DNA of 64,000 nt from Paracoccus sp. TOH (GCF_030388245.1 NZ_CP098360.1:1324501-1388500), one strand, 5' to 3'. Positions 24,092 through 33,338 are shown, counted from the first letter of the stretch. Numbers and translations: made by a program. Notes: generated from the letters alone by a model not told the origin.

Positions 24092-25384
24092 TCACGCCAG
24101 CGTGCCGTCGGCGCCCAGCCGGGTCTTGCCGCGCAGATAGGGGTGCAGCGCCTCGGGCAGCAGGACCGAGCCGTCGGCCTGCTGGCCGTTTTCCAGCACC
24201 GCGATCAGCGTGCGCCCCACCGCCAGGCCCGAGCCGTTCAGCGTATGCACGAATTCCGGCTTGCCGCCGCCCTCGGGGCGATAGCGGGCATTCATGCGCC
24301 GGGCCTGGAAATCGCCGCAATAGCTGACGCTGGAAATCTCGCGATAACGGTCCTGCCCGGGCAGCCAGACTTCCAGGTCATGGGTGATGCGGGCGCCGAA
24401 GCCCATGTCGCCGCCGCACAGCACGATGGTGCGATAGGGCAGGCCCAGCCGCTCCAGCACCGTCTCGGCGCAGCGGGTCATGCGGGCATGTTCCGCGACC
24501 CCCGATTCCGCATCGGTGATCGAGACCATCTCGACCTTCTCGAACTGGTGCTGGCGCAGCATTCCGGAAGTGTCGCGGCCGGCGCTGCCGGCTTCCGAAC
24601 GGAAGCACTGGCTATGCGCCACCATGCGCCGCGGCAGGCTGGCATGATCGACCAGATCGCCGTTCACGGTATTGGTCAGCGTCACCTCGGCGGTCGGGAT
24701 CAGCCACCAGCCCTCGCGGGTCTGATAGCTGTCCTCGCCGAATTTCGGCAGCTGGCCGGTGCCCTCCATCATCTCCGAAAGCACCAGCACCGGGGTCCAG
24801 GTCTCGGCCAGCCCGTGTTCCTCGCTGTGCAGGTCCAGCATGAACTGCGCCAGCGCCCGGTGGATGCGGGCGACGCCGCCCGAAAGCAGCACGAAACGAG
24901 CGCCCGACAGCTTCGCCGCGGTTTCGAAATCCATGCCGGGCCTGACGCCCTCGATCTCGAAATGCTCGCGCGGGGCGAAGTCGAATTGGCGCGGCTCGCC
25001 CCAGCGGCGGATCTCGACATTGTCGTTCTCGTCCGCGCCCGGCGGCACGCTGTCCAGCGGCAGGTTCGGAATGGTCAGCAGCAGCTCGCGCAGCTTGGCG
25101 TCAAGCGCGCCGGCCTCGGCTTGCAGGCGGGCGGTCTCGTCCTTCTTGGCGGTGACCAGGGCGCGCAGGCGCTGGAACTCGGCCTCGTCGCCGCGGCCCT
25201 TGGCGGCACCGGCCTCCTTGCTGGCGCGGTTCTGCTCGGCCTGCGCGGTTTCTGCCGCACTGATGCGGGAGCGGCGGTCGGCATCCAGCGACAGGATCTC
25301 GGGCGAAACCGGGGCCATGTTGCGCATTGCAAGCGCGGTGTCGAATGCGGCGGGGTTTTCGCGGATGGCGCGGATGTCGTGCAT
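24092..25384 (-). CDS. serS: Seryl-tRNA synthetase
   Basis: The 430-residue enzyme charges tRNA-Ser (and tRNA-Sec) with serine. An N-terminal antiparallel coiled coil (about 25-105), which binds the tRNA long arm, precedes a class II catalytic domain: motif 2 is [20 protein letters not shown] and motif 3 includes [20 protein letters not shown]. The GTG/ATG choice is simple here: the ATG at 25384 begins [11 protein letters not shown], the family's usual N-terminus. Full length for the family. Confidence 0.94.
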   Translation of the reverse strand: MHDIRAIRENPAAFDTALAMRNMAPVSPEILSLDADRRSRISAAETAQAEQNRASKEAGAAKGRGDEAEFQRLRALVTAKKDETARLQAEAGALDAKLRELLLTIPNLPLDSVPPGADENDNVEIRRWGEPRQFDFAPREHFEIEGVRPGMDFETAAKLSGARFVLLSGGVARIHRALAQFMLDLHSEEHGLAETWTPVLVLSEMMEGTGQLPKFGEDSYQTREGWWLIPTAEVTLTNTVNGDLVDHASLPRRMVAHSQCFRSEAGSAGRDTSGMLRQHQFEKVEMVSITDAESGVAEHARMTRCAETVLERLGLPYRTIVLCGGDMGFGARITHDLEVWLPGQDRYREISSVSYCGDFQARRMNARYRPEGGGKPEFVHTLNGSGLAVGRTLIAVLENGQQADGSVLLPEALHPYLRGKTRLGADGTLA

Positions 25385-25465
25385 GGCTGACCCGTGTATA
25401 GGAAGTCCTTACTGTAAGCCCGGATAACCCAAAGCGGCGCAAGGCGAAAGCCTTGGCCGGCCATC

Positions 25466-25825
25466 TTAAGCCGCCGCCTGGGCCAGCATGTCGCGCAACA
25501 CGTCGAAGAACCGCTCGCGCCCCGGATAGCCCTCGAATCGCGCCCGTTCGACCCCGCCCTGCAGCAGGATGAAGGTGGGCGTCAGCCAGGGCCGCCGCGC
25601 CAGCGCCAGGCCGTCGGGATAGGGGCCGTCCAGGTCCACCGTCAGCAGCGGTGCGGCGCGGCCTTCGGGGTGGCGGGCATAGACCGGGGCGATCTCGCGG
25701 TCCCATTGCGCACAATAGACGCAGCCCTTGCGCCGGACCATCAGCAATTGCAGCGCCGGGGCCGCCATGCCGGGCGCCGCCGCCATCGCCGCCATCCCGG
25801 CCAGAATCGCCCGCCGTGTCAGCAT
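25466..25825 (-). CDS. Thioredoxin-like periplasmic protein (SoxS-like)
   Basis: The 119-residue protein has a signal sequence (MLTRRAILAGMAAMAAAPGMA, with a short RR that could be Tat) and a thioredoxin fold with the redox pair C35-VY-C38 in RRKGCVYCAQWDREI and the cis-Pro region WLTPTFILLQGG. It resembles SoxS-type thioredoxins of Paracoccus sulphur-oxidation loci, but no sox (sulphur) genes are nearby, so only a general periplasmic thiol-disulphide role is supported. It lies 81 bases upstream of serS on the same strand and is divergent from meaB. Confidence 0.75.
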   Translation of the reverse strand: MLTRRAILAGMAAMAAAPGMAAPALQLLMVRRKGCVYCAQWDREIAPVYARHPEGRAAPLLTVDLDGPYPDGLALARRPWLTPTFILLQGGVERARFEGYPGRERFFDVLRDMLAQAAA

Positions 25826-25963
25826 CGTCCCGCTCCGTTTCCGGGGCCAGACTTACCGCCCGCGCCGATCCGCCACAACCGTCGGCGTTTACATGACGGG
25901 CCTGTACCCATATCCACGGGGATGCGGGGCAGTCGGCGCCCGCGTCGCAAGGATGCTGCCGGG

Positions 25964-26983
25964 ATGGCCATGGACGAACTGACCGAACCCCTGATGCAGG
26001 GCAATCGCCGCGCGCTGTCCCGCGCGATCACGCTGATCGAAAGCACCCGCCCCGACCACCGCGCCCGCGCCGTGGCGCTGCTTGCCGAACTGCCCGAGCG
26101 GCAGGCGCTGCGCATCGGTCTGTCGGGCACGCCGGGGGTCGGAAAGTCCACCTTCATCGAGGCCTTCGGCAAGCTGCTGACCGGGCAGGGCCTCAAGGTC
26201 GCGGTGCTGGCCGTCGATCCCAGCTCGGCGCGGTCGGGCGGCTCGATCCTGGGCGACAAGACCCGGATGGAGACGCTGTCGCGCGATCCCAACGCCTTCA
26301 TCCGCCCCTCGCCCTCGCGCGCCGAACTGGGCGGCGTCGCGCGCCGCACCCGCGAAACCGTGCGGCTTTGCGAGGCGGCGGGCTTCGACGTGGTGCTGAT
26401 CGAGACCGTGGGCGTCGGGCAATCCGAGACGCTGGTGGCCGAGATGTCCGACCTGTTCATCCTGCTGCTCGCCCCGGCGGGCGGCGACGAGCTGCAGGGC
26501 GTCAAGCGCGGCATCATGGAGATCGCCGATATCGTCCTGGTCAACAAGGCCGATGGCGAGCTGCGCGAGACCGCCATGCGCACCGTCGCCGATTATGCCG
26601 GGGCGTTGCGATTGCTGCGCAAGCGCCCCTACGACCCCGAGGGCTTCCCCAAGGCGCTGCCGGTCTCGGCCTATACTGGCGACGGGCTGGACAAGGCCTG
26701 GGCCAGCATGACCTGGCTTGCCGACTGGCGGCGCGAGCACGGGCATTTCGCCAGCCGCCGGGCCGAGCAGGCGCGGCACTGGTTCCTGTCGGAACTGCGC
26801 GCCGGGCTGCTGGCGCGGCTCGACCGGCCCGAGGTGCGCGCCCGCCTGCGCGAGCTGGGCGATGCCGTGGCGCGGGGCGAGAGCGATCCCGATTCGACGG
26901 CGGCGCGGATGCTCGACTGGCTGGGCGCCGCCGAATGCGATTCGCCGATCGCCGGGCGACAGGCGCATGAGCGCCGGGCCTGA
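25964..26983 (+). CDS. meaB: Methylmalonyl-CoA mutase-associated GTPase MeaB
   Basis: The 339-residue protein is a G3E GTPase of the MeaB/ArgK family: Walker A GTPGVGKST at 55-63, DPSSARSGGSILGDKTRM after it, switch region ETVGVGQSE and base motif NKAD. MeaB protects and gates B12 loading of methylmalonyl-CoA mutase in propionate and ethylmalonyl-CoA metabolism. The mutase gene is not in the window. The ATG at 25964 follows AAGGA at 10 bases; a second ATG two codons later is possible. The 3' end overlaps the ogt gene by 17 bases. Confidence 0.92.
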   Translation: MAMDELTEPLMQGNRRALSRAITLIESTRPDHRARAVALLAELPERQALRIGLSGTPGVGKSTFIEAFGKLLTGQGLKVAVLAVDPSSARSGGSILGDKTRMETLSRDPNAFIRPSPSRAELGGVARRTRETVRLCEAAGFDVVLIETVGVGQSETLVAEMSDLFILLLAPAGGDELQGVKRGIMEIADIVLVNKADGELRETAMRTVADYAGALRLLRKRPYDPEGFPKALPVSAYTGDGLDKAWASMTWLADWRREHGHFASRRAEQARHWFLSELRAGLLARLDRPEVRARLRELGDAVARGESDPDSTAARMLDWLGAAECDSPIAGRQAHERRA

Positions 26984-27590
26984 CCCGCAGGCGGATGCTG
27001 GCGCGATGCTGGCTGCGCTGCTGGGGCCGCCGCGCGGGGTGGCCGAGCTTGCGGCCGCTTGGATCGACACGCCGCTGGGCGGCATGATCGCGGTCGCCGA
27101 CCGGGAGCGGCTGCACCTGCTGGAATTCCAGGAACGCGAGGCGCTTCCGGCCGAGCTGCGCCGCCTTGCCGCCAAAGGCGGCATCGCTTCCGGCCGCACC
27201 GCCGTCACCGACCGGACCGAGGCGCAGGTCGCCGGCTATTTTGCCGGCGAACGGTCGGCTTTCGATCTGCCGCTGGCCCTGCATGGTACGGATTTCCAGC
27301 GGCAGGTCTGGCAGGAATTGCAGCGCATTCCGCCCGGCACCACCATCCGCTATGCCGAACTGGCGCGACGCATCGGCCGGCCCTCGGCGATCCGTGCCGT
27401 GGCGCGGGCCAATGGCGCGAACCAGATCGCGGTGGTGATTCCCTGCCATCGGGTGATCGGCGCGGATGGCGGGCTGACCGGCTATGGCGGCGGGCTGTGG
27501 CGCAAGCAGGCGCTGATCCGCCACGAGGCGGTGCGCGTCGCCGCCGTGGACTGCGGCGGCAGGGCGGAAAACCGGGGCAAAAAGGCTTGA
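26967..27590 (+). CDS. ogt: Methylated-DNA-protein cysteine methyltransferase
   Basis: The 207-residue protein accepts methyl groups from O6-alkylguanine onto its active cysteine, repairing alkylated DNA. The active site IPCHRVIG has C160; the helix-turn-helix stretch IRYAELARRIGRPSAIRAVARANGAN is split here as IRYAELARRIG and AIRAVA. About 30 residues precede the core domain, resembling the linker of Ada C-terminal halves, but no Ada AraC or N-Ada domain is present. It starts within the last 17 bases of meaB, so the two unrelated genes are translationally coupled. Confidence 0.88.
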   Translation: MSAGPDPQADAGAMLAALLGPPRGVAELAAAWIDTPLGGMIAVADRERLHLLEFQEREALPAELRRLAAKGGIASGRTAVTDRTEAQVAGYFAGERSAFDLPLALHGTDFQRQVWQELQRIPPGTTIRYAELARRIGRPSAIRAVARANGANQIAVVIPCHRVIGADGGLTGYGGGLWRKQALIRHEAVRVAAVDCGGRAENRGKKA

Positions 27591-27614
27591 CGCGCCGCCC
27601 GTCTGGCTTTATCC
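27587..27614 (+). promoter_or_regulatory. Candidate sigma-70 promoter for rpmB
   Basis: TTGACG (27587-27592) and TTATCC (27609-27614) are separated by 16 bases, 91 bases before the rpmB start. The -35 matches the consensus in five of six positions and overlaps the ogt stop codon. The -10 is weaker. Plausible for a constitutive ribosomal-protein gene, but not proven. Confidence 0.4.
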
Positions 27615-27704
27615 CCCGCAAACGGATTTCCGGGCGCTGCCACGCGGCGCCCTTTCATATTGCGGGCCCACGCCCGTGCAGGATCGAATCGAAGGAACAA
27701 GATC

Positions 27705-27980
27705 ATGTCGCGCGTTTGCGAACTGACCGGCAAGGGCCCGATGAGCGGCAACAACGTCTCCCACGCCAACAACAAGACTCGTCGTCGGTTTCTGCCGAAC
27801 CTGAACGAAGTCTCGCTGCTGTCGGAAAAGCTGGGCCGCAGCTACCAGCTGCGCATCTCGGCCGCGGCGCTGCGCTCGGTCGACCACCGCGGCGGCCTCG
27901 ACGCCTTCCTGGCGAAAGCCAAGGATGCCGAGCTGTCGGACCGCGCCCTGAAGATCAAGCGCGAGCTGGCGAAAGCCTGA
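27705..27980 (+). CDS. rpmB: 50S ribosomal protein L28
   Basis: The 91-residue basic protein is bL28: it starts [21 protein letters not shown], the family signature (CELTGK..GN.VSHANN), and continues with [10 protein letters not shown]. It has lost most zinc cysteines seen in some L28 versions and keeps only C5. GAAGGAA precedes the ATG. It is a single gene with its own leader and an intrinsic terminator at 28050-28075. Confidence 0.95.
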   Translation: MSRVCELTGKGPMSGNNVSHANNKTRRRFLPNLNEVSLLSEKLGRSYQLRISAAALRSVDHRGGLDAFLAKAKDAELSDRALKIKRELAKA

Positions 27981-28049
27981 TCCGCCGGTTCCGGGAAGGG
28001 GCCAGTCGATTCGAGGCCCCCTCTTGAGACCTCGTCGCGGAGGCGATGC

Positions 28050-28075
28050 GCCCTGCCTTCACCGGCGGGGCTTTT
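28050..28075 (+). terminator. Rho-independent terminator of rpmB
   Basis: GCCCTGCC (28050-28057) pairs with GGCGGGGC (28064-28071) over 8 bp with one G-U pair, loop TTCACC, followed by TTTT (28072-28075). It lies 69 bases after the rpmB stop. A weaker upstream hairpin, GGGGCC (27998-28003) with GGCCCC (28015-28020), may add to it. Confidence 0.85.
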
Positions 28076-28198
28076 GCATATCCGGACCTGATCCGTCCCA
28101 GACCGGCTTGCGGGTGGGGGCGGGACCAGCGCCTGCGTCGGTCTGGCCCGCAATCGGAACGGAGCCGCCCTGTGGCTGGCGGCCGGCCCCAAGGGGTA

Positions 28199-28840
28199 TC
28201 AACGCCGGGCTTCGGTCTCGGCGATCAGTTCCTCGACCTTCGGCCCCAGCGTCTCGACGATCAGCCTGACCCCTTGGGCCGAGGCATGCAGCCCATCGCT
28301 TTGCAGCAAGGACATATAGGCCTCGCCCGGACCGTCGTAGAGCGGCTGGTACAGGTTATCCAGCACCAGCGCCCCGTGCCGGGTGCCGAGGCGCGGCCAG
28401 ATCCCGGCCCATTCCTCGCGCTGCGGGGCGTCCGCGTCGGGCAGGGCGATGCCGACCAGCAGCAGCGGCCTGCCGCCCTTGCCCGCCTGTTCGAGGATCG
28501 AATCGAGATTGTCCTCGGCCATGTCCGGGGTGAAGCCCAGCAGCAGGTCGTTGCCGCCCAGCTCGACGATCACCGCGTCGGGCTTGTGGCGGACCAGCGA
28601 ATAGCCGATCCGCACCCGCCCGCCGGCGGTGGTGTCGCCGGACAGCCCGCCGTTCAGCACCACCGCGTCATGCCCCCGCGCCTTCAGCCAGGCCTGCAGT
28701 TGCGGCACCAGCCCGTCGCGGGCGGGCAGGCCGTAGCCCTCGGTCAGGCTGTCGCCGAAGGCGAGGATGCGCAACGGCGCGGCCGCGACGACCGGGGCGA
28801 CGGCCAGCGCCAGGAACAGGACAAGGGCTCTCAGGATCAT
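28199..28840 (-). CDS. tesA: GDSL arylesterase / TesA-like lysophospholipase
   Basis: The 213-residue SGNH hydrolase has a signal peptide (about 1-20) and so acts in the periplasm. Blocks seen: GDSLTEGYG with nucleophile S31, GLSGDTTAGG (oxyanion Gly), GGNDLL (Asn) and the final SDGLHAS with the Asp-His pair. This is the order of TesA, a multifunctional thioesterase, esterase and lysophospholipase. It overlaps the end of copA by four bases, an ATGA-type coupling to an apparently unrelated function. Confidence 0.9.
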   Translation of the reverse strand: MILRALVLFLALAVAPVVAAAPLRILAFGDSLTEGYGLPARDGLVPQLQAWLKARGHDAVVLNGGLSGDTTAGGRVRIGYSLVRHKPDAVIVELGGNDLLLGFTPDMAEDNLDSILEQAGKGGRPLLLVGIALPDADAPQREEWAGIWPRLGTRHGALVLDNLYQPLYDGPGEAYMSLLQSDGLHASAQGVRLIVETLGPKVEELIAETEARR

Positions 28841-31260
28841 CCGGCACGCCTCAATCGCAACGCGTTACTGACCACGAAGACCGAGGAGAGTGCCATCGCC
28901 CCGGCCCCCAGCATGGGTGACAATTGCGGCCCGCCGAAGGGTACCAGCCCCCCCATGGCCACGGGAATCAGGGCGGCATTGTAGCCGAAGGCCCAGAACA
29001 GATTCTGCCGGATATTGCGCATGACGCTGCGTGACAAGCGGATCGCCCGCGCCACGCCCGCCGGATCGCCGCCGACCAGCACCACCTCGGCCGATTCGAT
29101 GGCGACATCGGTGCCGGTGCCGATGGCGATGCCGGTCTCGGCCGCGGCCAGCGCCGGGGCGTCGTTGATGCCGTCGCCGACGAAGACCGTGCCCGGTCCC
29201 ATCTCGCGGATGGCCTGCAGCTTGCCTTCCGGCAGGACGCCGGCGGTCACCCGGTCGATGCCCAGCTTGCGGCCCACCGCCTCGGCCGTGGCCTGCACGT
29301 CGCCCGAGATCATCGCGGTCTGCAGGCCCAGCCCGTGCAGCTCGGCGATGGCCTCGGCCGCCTCGGGGCGGATCGGGTCGGCCAGCGCCATGGCGGCGGC
29401 GTGGCGGCCGTCCACCGCCAGATGCACCGGCGTCGCACCTTGCGCGGCCCAGTCCTCGGCCGCGGCGATCAGGGCGGGCGAGGCACTGACGCCGGCCTCG
29501 GCCAGCGCGGCGGCATTGCCGATCAGCAGCGCGCGCCCCTCGACCCGGGCGGAAAGCCCGCGTCCGGCGGTGGCCGCGACCGCCTCGGCCGCCGGCAGGT
29601 CCAGCCCCTTGTCGCGCGCGGCGGCCAGGATGGCGGCGGCCAGCGGATGCTCGGAGCGCGCCTCGGCCGCGGCGGCAAGGCGCAATGCCTCGAGCGGCGC
29701 GATGTCCTCGGTTTCCAGCGCGGTCAGGGCGGGCGCGCCTTGCGTCAGGGTGCCGGTCTTGTCGAAGCCGACGACGCGGGCATCGGCCAGCCTTTGTAGC
29801 GCGTCGCCGCGCCGGAACAGCACCCCCAGCTCGGCGCCGCGTCCGGTGCCGACCATGATCGAGACCGGCACCGCCAGTCCCATGGCGCAGGGGCAGGCGA
29901 TGATCAGCACCGAGATTGCCGCGACCAGCGCCTGGCCCAGCGAGCCGGTCAGGATCATCCACAGCGCAAAGCTCAGCAGCGCCAGTCCGATCACCACCGG
30001 CACGAAGACCGCGGTGATGCGGTCCACCAGCGCCTGCACCGGCAATTTGGCGGCCTGCGCGTCCTCGACCATGCGGATGATGCGGGCCAGAACCGTGTCG
30101 CCGCCGGTCGCGGTGACGCGATAGGCCAGCGCGGCATTGCCGTTCACCGTGCCGCCCGTCACCGGATCGCCGGGGTTCTTGGTGACCGGCACCGGTTCGC
30201 CCGTCAGCATGGATTCGTCGATGGCGCCGCTGCCCTCGGTCAGCACGCCGTCCACCGCCACCCGCTCGCCCGGTTTCAGGTGCACGATGTCGCCGGAGCG
30301 CAGTTCGGCCACCGGGATCTCGACGATGCGGCCGTCGCGCTCGACATGGGCGCTGTCGGGCGCCAGTTCGATCAGCCGGCGGATGGCGTCGCCGGCCCGG
30401 CCCTTGGCGCGCGCCTCGAGCCAGCGACCCAGCAGGATCAGCGTCACGATGACGGCGGCGGCCTCGAAATAGACATGCACCGAATCCGCCGGCAAGAGGC
30501 CCGGCGCGAAGGTCGCCACCGTCGAATAGAGCCAAGCCGCCGAGGCCCCCAGCGCGACGAGGCTGTTCATCTCGGGGGCGCGGCGCAGAAGCGCGGGGAT
30601 GCCGATGCGGAAGAACATCCGGCCCGGCCCGGCCAGAACCGCACTGGTCAGCAGAAATTCCAGCACCCAGAGCGTGCGCTGGCCGATCGCCATATGCAGC
30701 CAGTTATGGAAGGCCGGGAAGGCATGGCCGCCCATCTCGGCGATGAAGACCGGCAGGGTCAGCGCCAGCGCGATCAGGAAGTTGCGCTTCAGCGTCGCCG
30801 CGTCGCCGCCATGGTCGTGCATGTGATGGCCGGCCTCGGCCTGCACCTGCGCGGGATAACCCTTGGCGCTTACGGTATCGGCCAGCGCCTGCGGCGCGAC
30901 GGCGGGCGAATGGTGGATGGTGGCGGTGCCGGTGGCCAGATTCACCTGCGCCGCACTCACGCCCGGCATGGCGGCCAGGGCCTTTTCGACCCGGCCCACG
31001 CAAGAGGCGCAGCTCATGCCCTCGACGGCCAGCCGGGTCTGCCGGGACTCGGCCGGGTAGCCGGCTTTGGCCAGCGCCTCGACCGCGCGGGGCAGGGCCT
31101 CGGGGGTGTCGATGTGGAAATGCGCCCGGCCGGTAGCCAGGTTGACCTGCGGGTTCTGGATGCCCGGCACGGCGGCCAGGGCCTTTTCGACGCGCCCTAC
31201 GCAAGAGGCGCAGCTCATGCCGGTGACGGTCAGCTCGGCGTCGTTCGTGTGAGGTTTCAT
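28837..31260 (-). CDS. copA: Copper-exporting P1B-type ATPase CopA
   Basis: The 807-residue pump has two N-terminal metal-binding domains, each with GMSCASC (14-20 and 81-87), eight expected membrane helices, the copper-translocating CPC in IIACPCAMGLAVP, the phosphorylated DKTGT and the hinge GDGINDAPAL. It exports Cu(I) from the cytoplasm. A His-rich short loop (HHMHDHGG) links the second domain to the first helix. The ATG at 31260 follows AGGA. A small Cys/His-rich ORF ends 36 bases upstream on the same strand, and tesA follows with a 4-base overlap. Confidence 0.94.
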   Translation of the reverse strand: MKPHTNDAELTVTGMSCASCVGRVEKALAAVPGIQNPQVNLATGRAHFHIDTPEALPRAVEALAKAGYPAESRQTRLAVEGMSCASCVGRVEKALAAMPGVSAAQVNLATGTATIHHSPAVAPQALADTVSAKGYPAQVQAEAGHHMHDHGGDAATLKRNFLIALALTLPVFIAEMGGHAFPAFHNWLHMAIGQRTLWVLEFLLTSAVLAGPGRMFFRIGIPALLRRAPEMNSLVALGASAAWLYSTVATFAPGLLPADSVHVYFEAAAVIVTLILLGRWLEARAKGRAGDAIRRLIELAPDSAHVERDGRIVEIPVAELRSGDIVHLKPGERVAVDGVLTEGSGAIDESMLTGEPVPVTKNPGDPVTGGTVNGNAALAYRVTATGGDTVLARIIRMVEDAQAAKLPVQALVDRITAVFVPVVIGLALLSFALWMILTGSLGQALVAAISVLIIACPCAMGLAVPVSIMVGTGRGAELGVLFRRGDALQRLADARVVGFDKTGTLTQGAPALTALETEDIAPLEALRLAAAAEARSEHPLAAAILAAARDKGLDLPAAEAVAATAGRGLSARVEGRALLIGNAAALAEAGVSASPALIAAAEDWAAQGATPVHLAVDGRHAAAMALADPIRPEAAEAIAELHGLGLQTAMISGDVQATAEAVGRKLGIDRVTAGVLPEGKLQAIREMGPGTVFVGDGINDAPALAAAETGIAIGTGTDVAIESAEVVLVGGDPAGVARAIRLSRSVMRNIRQNLFWAFGYNAALIPVAMGGLVPFGGPQLSPMLGAGAMALSSVFVVSNALRLRRAG

Positions 31261-31296
31261 GGTTTTGTCCTGTCAGAATGGCGGAAAAGACGCGAT

Positions 31297-31557
31297 TCAG
31301 ACAGGATGGGGCGGGGCCTGCGGATGCTGGGGCAGATGGTGCAGAACCTGGTGCCGCGGCGGCGTTTCCGCCGCGTCGGGGCACCAGCGCAGGGCATGGC
31401 CGTTCCCGGCCAGAACCGGCCGGGACAGCCGCAGGCGGGCCGCGACATGACAGCGGCAGCCGCGCCCGCCCCGGCCCCGGCACAGATGCGGGACGCGGGT
31501 CGCCGCCCGGCGGGGCCGGGGGGTGGGGCAGCAGGCTGTGGCGGTCGCGCTGGTCAT
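31297..31557 (-). CDS. Cys/His-rich small protein upstream of copA
   Basis: This 86-residue ORF has six cysteines (CC at 9-10, C26, C34-R-C36, C59) and eight histidines, five of them in a Pro-rich tail (HQVLHHLPQHPQAPPHPV, residues 69-86). AAAGGA lies 9 bases before its ATG. It ends 36 bases before copA on the same strand, so the two are probably one transcript. I do not recognise a family. The composition suggests metal binding, and the Pro-rich C-terminus close to copA would suit a regulatory leader peptide. High GC makes chance ORFs common here, so the gene call is tentative. Confidence 0.5.
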   Translation of the reverse strand: MTSATATACCPTPRPRRAATRVPHLCRGRGGRGCRCHVAARLRLSRPVLAGNGHALRWCPDAAETPPRHQVLHHLPQHPQAPPHPV

Positions 31558-31692
31558 GGCGGGCGATCCTTTCCCGATGCAAGCTAGGCACGCTGGCGGC
31601 GCGTTTCAACCGCGTCACGGCGCTTTGAGTTGATCCCGCGCGCCCGAGCGGTTAGGCGGAGACCAAGGATTCCAAGGATTCAGGACGTAAAC

Positions 31693-32271
31693 ATGAACCG
31701 CAGACAGATGCTGTTGGCTACGCTGCCGCTGGTCGCCGCGCCGACGCTGCTTCTTGCGCAGGGCAAGGCGATGCCGGCCGCGCCCAAGGCCGAACCCCGG
31801 CGCGACCCCTATGCCCCGACCGAGGTTTCGATCCGCAACGATTTCGAGGTCGGCAGCATCGTCGTCGTCTCGAAGGATTTCTTCCTTTACCATGTCGTCG
31901 CGCCGGGCCGGGCGGTCCGCTACGGCGTCGCCGTCGGCAAGGCCGAGCTGGTCTGGAAGGGCCGCGCCACCGTCGGCCGCAAGACCGAATGGCCGAGCTG
32001 GAGGCCGACCCCGGCGATGATCAAGCGCAAGCCCGAGCAATACGGCAAATGGGCGGACGGCATGCCGGGCGGCCCGACCAACCCGCTGGGCGCGCGCGCG
32101 CTATATCTTTACGACGCGCGGGGCAACGATACCTCGATCCGCATCCATGGCACGACCGAGCCGGGCTCGATCGGCCGCGCCGTCTCGAATGGTTGCATCC
32201 GCATGCGCAACGAGGCGGTGATGGCGCTGTACGAGCAGATCCCGGTCGGCACGCCGGTCTATGTCTATTAA
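31693..32271 (+). CDS. L,D-transpeptidase (YkuD domain)
   Basis: The 192-residue protein has an N-terminal signal with MNRRQMLLATLP (possible Tat or Sec) and a YkuD catalytic domain: H152 in IHGTTEPGSIG and the active cysteine C168 in SNGCIRM. Such enzymes make 3-3 cross-links in peptidoglycan or attach proteins to it, in the periplasm. The ATG at 31693 follows a weak site (GGA at 31683). Its TAA is directly abutted by the GTG start of the next gene. Confidence 0.88.
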   Translation: MNRRQMLLATLPLVAAPTLLLAQGKAMPAAPKAEPRRDPYAPTEVSIRNDFEVGSIVVVSKDFFLYHVVAPGRAVRYGVAVGKAELVWKGRATVGRKTEWPSWRPTPAMIKRKPEQYGKWADGMPGGPTNPLGARALYLYDARGNDTSIRIHGTTEPGSIGRAVSNGCIRMRNEAVMALYEQIPVGTPVYVY

Positions 32272-33318
32272 GTGGACATCCGCCTGACATCGCTGTCGGA
32301 TCCGGCGCTGTCCGGGTTCGACACCCTGATCGACACGCGCTCGCCCCTCGAATTCGCCGAGGATCACCTGCCGGGCGCCATCAACCTGCCGGTGCTTTCG
32401 GACGAGGAACGCGCCCAGGTCGGCACCATCTACAAGCAGGTCTCGCCCTTCGACGCCCGCAAGCTGGGCGGCGCCACGGTCGCCGCCAATGCCGCGCGCC
32501 ACATCGCCGGGCCGCTTGCGGGGTTCGGCGGCGGCTGGCGGCCGCTGGTCTATTGCTGGCGCGGCGGCCAGCGTTCGGGCGCTTTCGCCACCATCCTGCA
32601 GCAGATCGGCTGGCGCGTCGGCCGCATCGAGGGCGGCTACAAGGCCTGGCGGGCGCTGGTGGTGGCGCGGGTCACGGCACCCGTGACGGCGCCGGTCGTG
32701 GTGCTGGATGGCAATACCGGCAGCGCCAAGACCGAGATCCTGGCGCGGCTTGCGGCGCGCGGCTATCAGGTCATCGACCTGGAAGGGCTGGCGAACCATC
32801 GCGGCAGCCTGTTCGGCGCCATGCCCGGCGGCCAGCCCGGCCAGAAACTGTTCGAGAGCCGGCTGGCCATGGCGCTGGAGGCGCTGGACCCCGCCCGGCT
32901 GCTGCTGGTCGAGGCGGAAAGCTCGCGCATCGGCGATCTGAACCTGCCGCGCGGCATCTGGCAGGCGATCGTCGCCGCGCCGCGCATCCGTCTGGCCGTT
33001 CCGGTCGAGGCCCGCGCCGCCTATACGGCGCAAAGCTATGCCGAGGCCTGTGCCGATCCGGAAACGCTGGCGCGGATCGTCAACGGCCTGCGCCCGCTGC
33101 ACCCGGCCGAACGGATCGAGGACTGGCTGCGCATGATCGACGCCGCCGACTGGCGCGGCTTGGCGGCGGGGCTGATGCGCGACCATTACGACCCGCGCTA
33201 TGAGAAACACCGCGCCCGCCATGACGACGGGCGGGGACCGGTGGTGGCGCTGGAGAGCCTCGACGATCTGGACGGCGCCGCGGTCCGGGTCGAGGCGGTG
33301 TTGGCGGGGCTGGCCTAG
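32272..33318 (+). CDS. mnmH: tRNA 2-selenouridine synthase (MnmH/SelU)
   Basis: The 348-residue protein has an N-terminal rhodanese domain with the active cysteine C95 in YCWRGGQRS and a C-terminal P-loop domain (LDGNTGSAKT at 145-154), the composition of SelU. It exchanges sulphur for selenium in 2-thiouridine at the wobble position of Lys, Glu and Gln tRNAs via a geranylated intermediate. The start is a GTG immediately after the L,D-transpeptidase stop; no ATG occurs in the first 200 residues of the frame. The partner selD is not in the window. Confidence 0.9.
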   Translation: MDIRLTSLSDPALSGFDTLIDTRSPLEFAEDHLPGAINLPVLSDEERAQVGTIYKQVSPFDARKLGGATVAANAARHIAGPLAGFGGGWRPLVYCWRGGQRSGAFATILQQIGWRVGRIEGGYKAWRALVVARVTAPVTAPVVVLDGNTGSAKTEILARLAARGYQVIDLEGLANHRGSLFGAMPGGQPGQKLFESRLAMALEALDPARLLLVEAESSRIGDLNLPRGIWQAIVAAPRIRLAVPVEARAAYTAQSYAEACADPETLARIVNGLRPLHPAERIEDWLRMIDAADWRGLAAGLMRDHYDPRYEKHRARHDDGRGPVVALESLDDLDGAAVRVEAVLAGLA

Positions 33319-33338
33319 CGCCGGTGGCGCGGTCCTTT

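Noticed and set aside
25466..25825. Calling the thioredoxin-like gene soxS outright
   Set aside because: Sequence resembles SoxS, but no sulphur-oxidation genes are nearby, so only a general thioredoxin-like call is given.
31560..31620. CueR-type operator in the copA leader
   Set aside because: The region has a TTGAAA-17-TAGCTT promoter-like pair, but only a 4-bp dyad and not the CueR arms; too weak to list.
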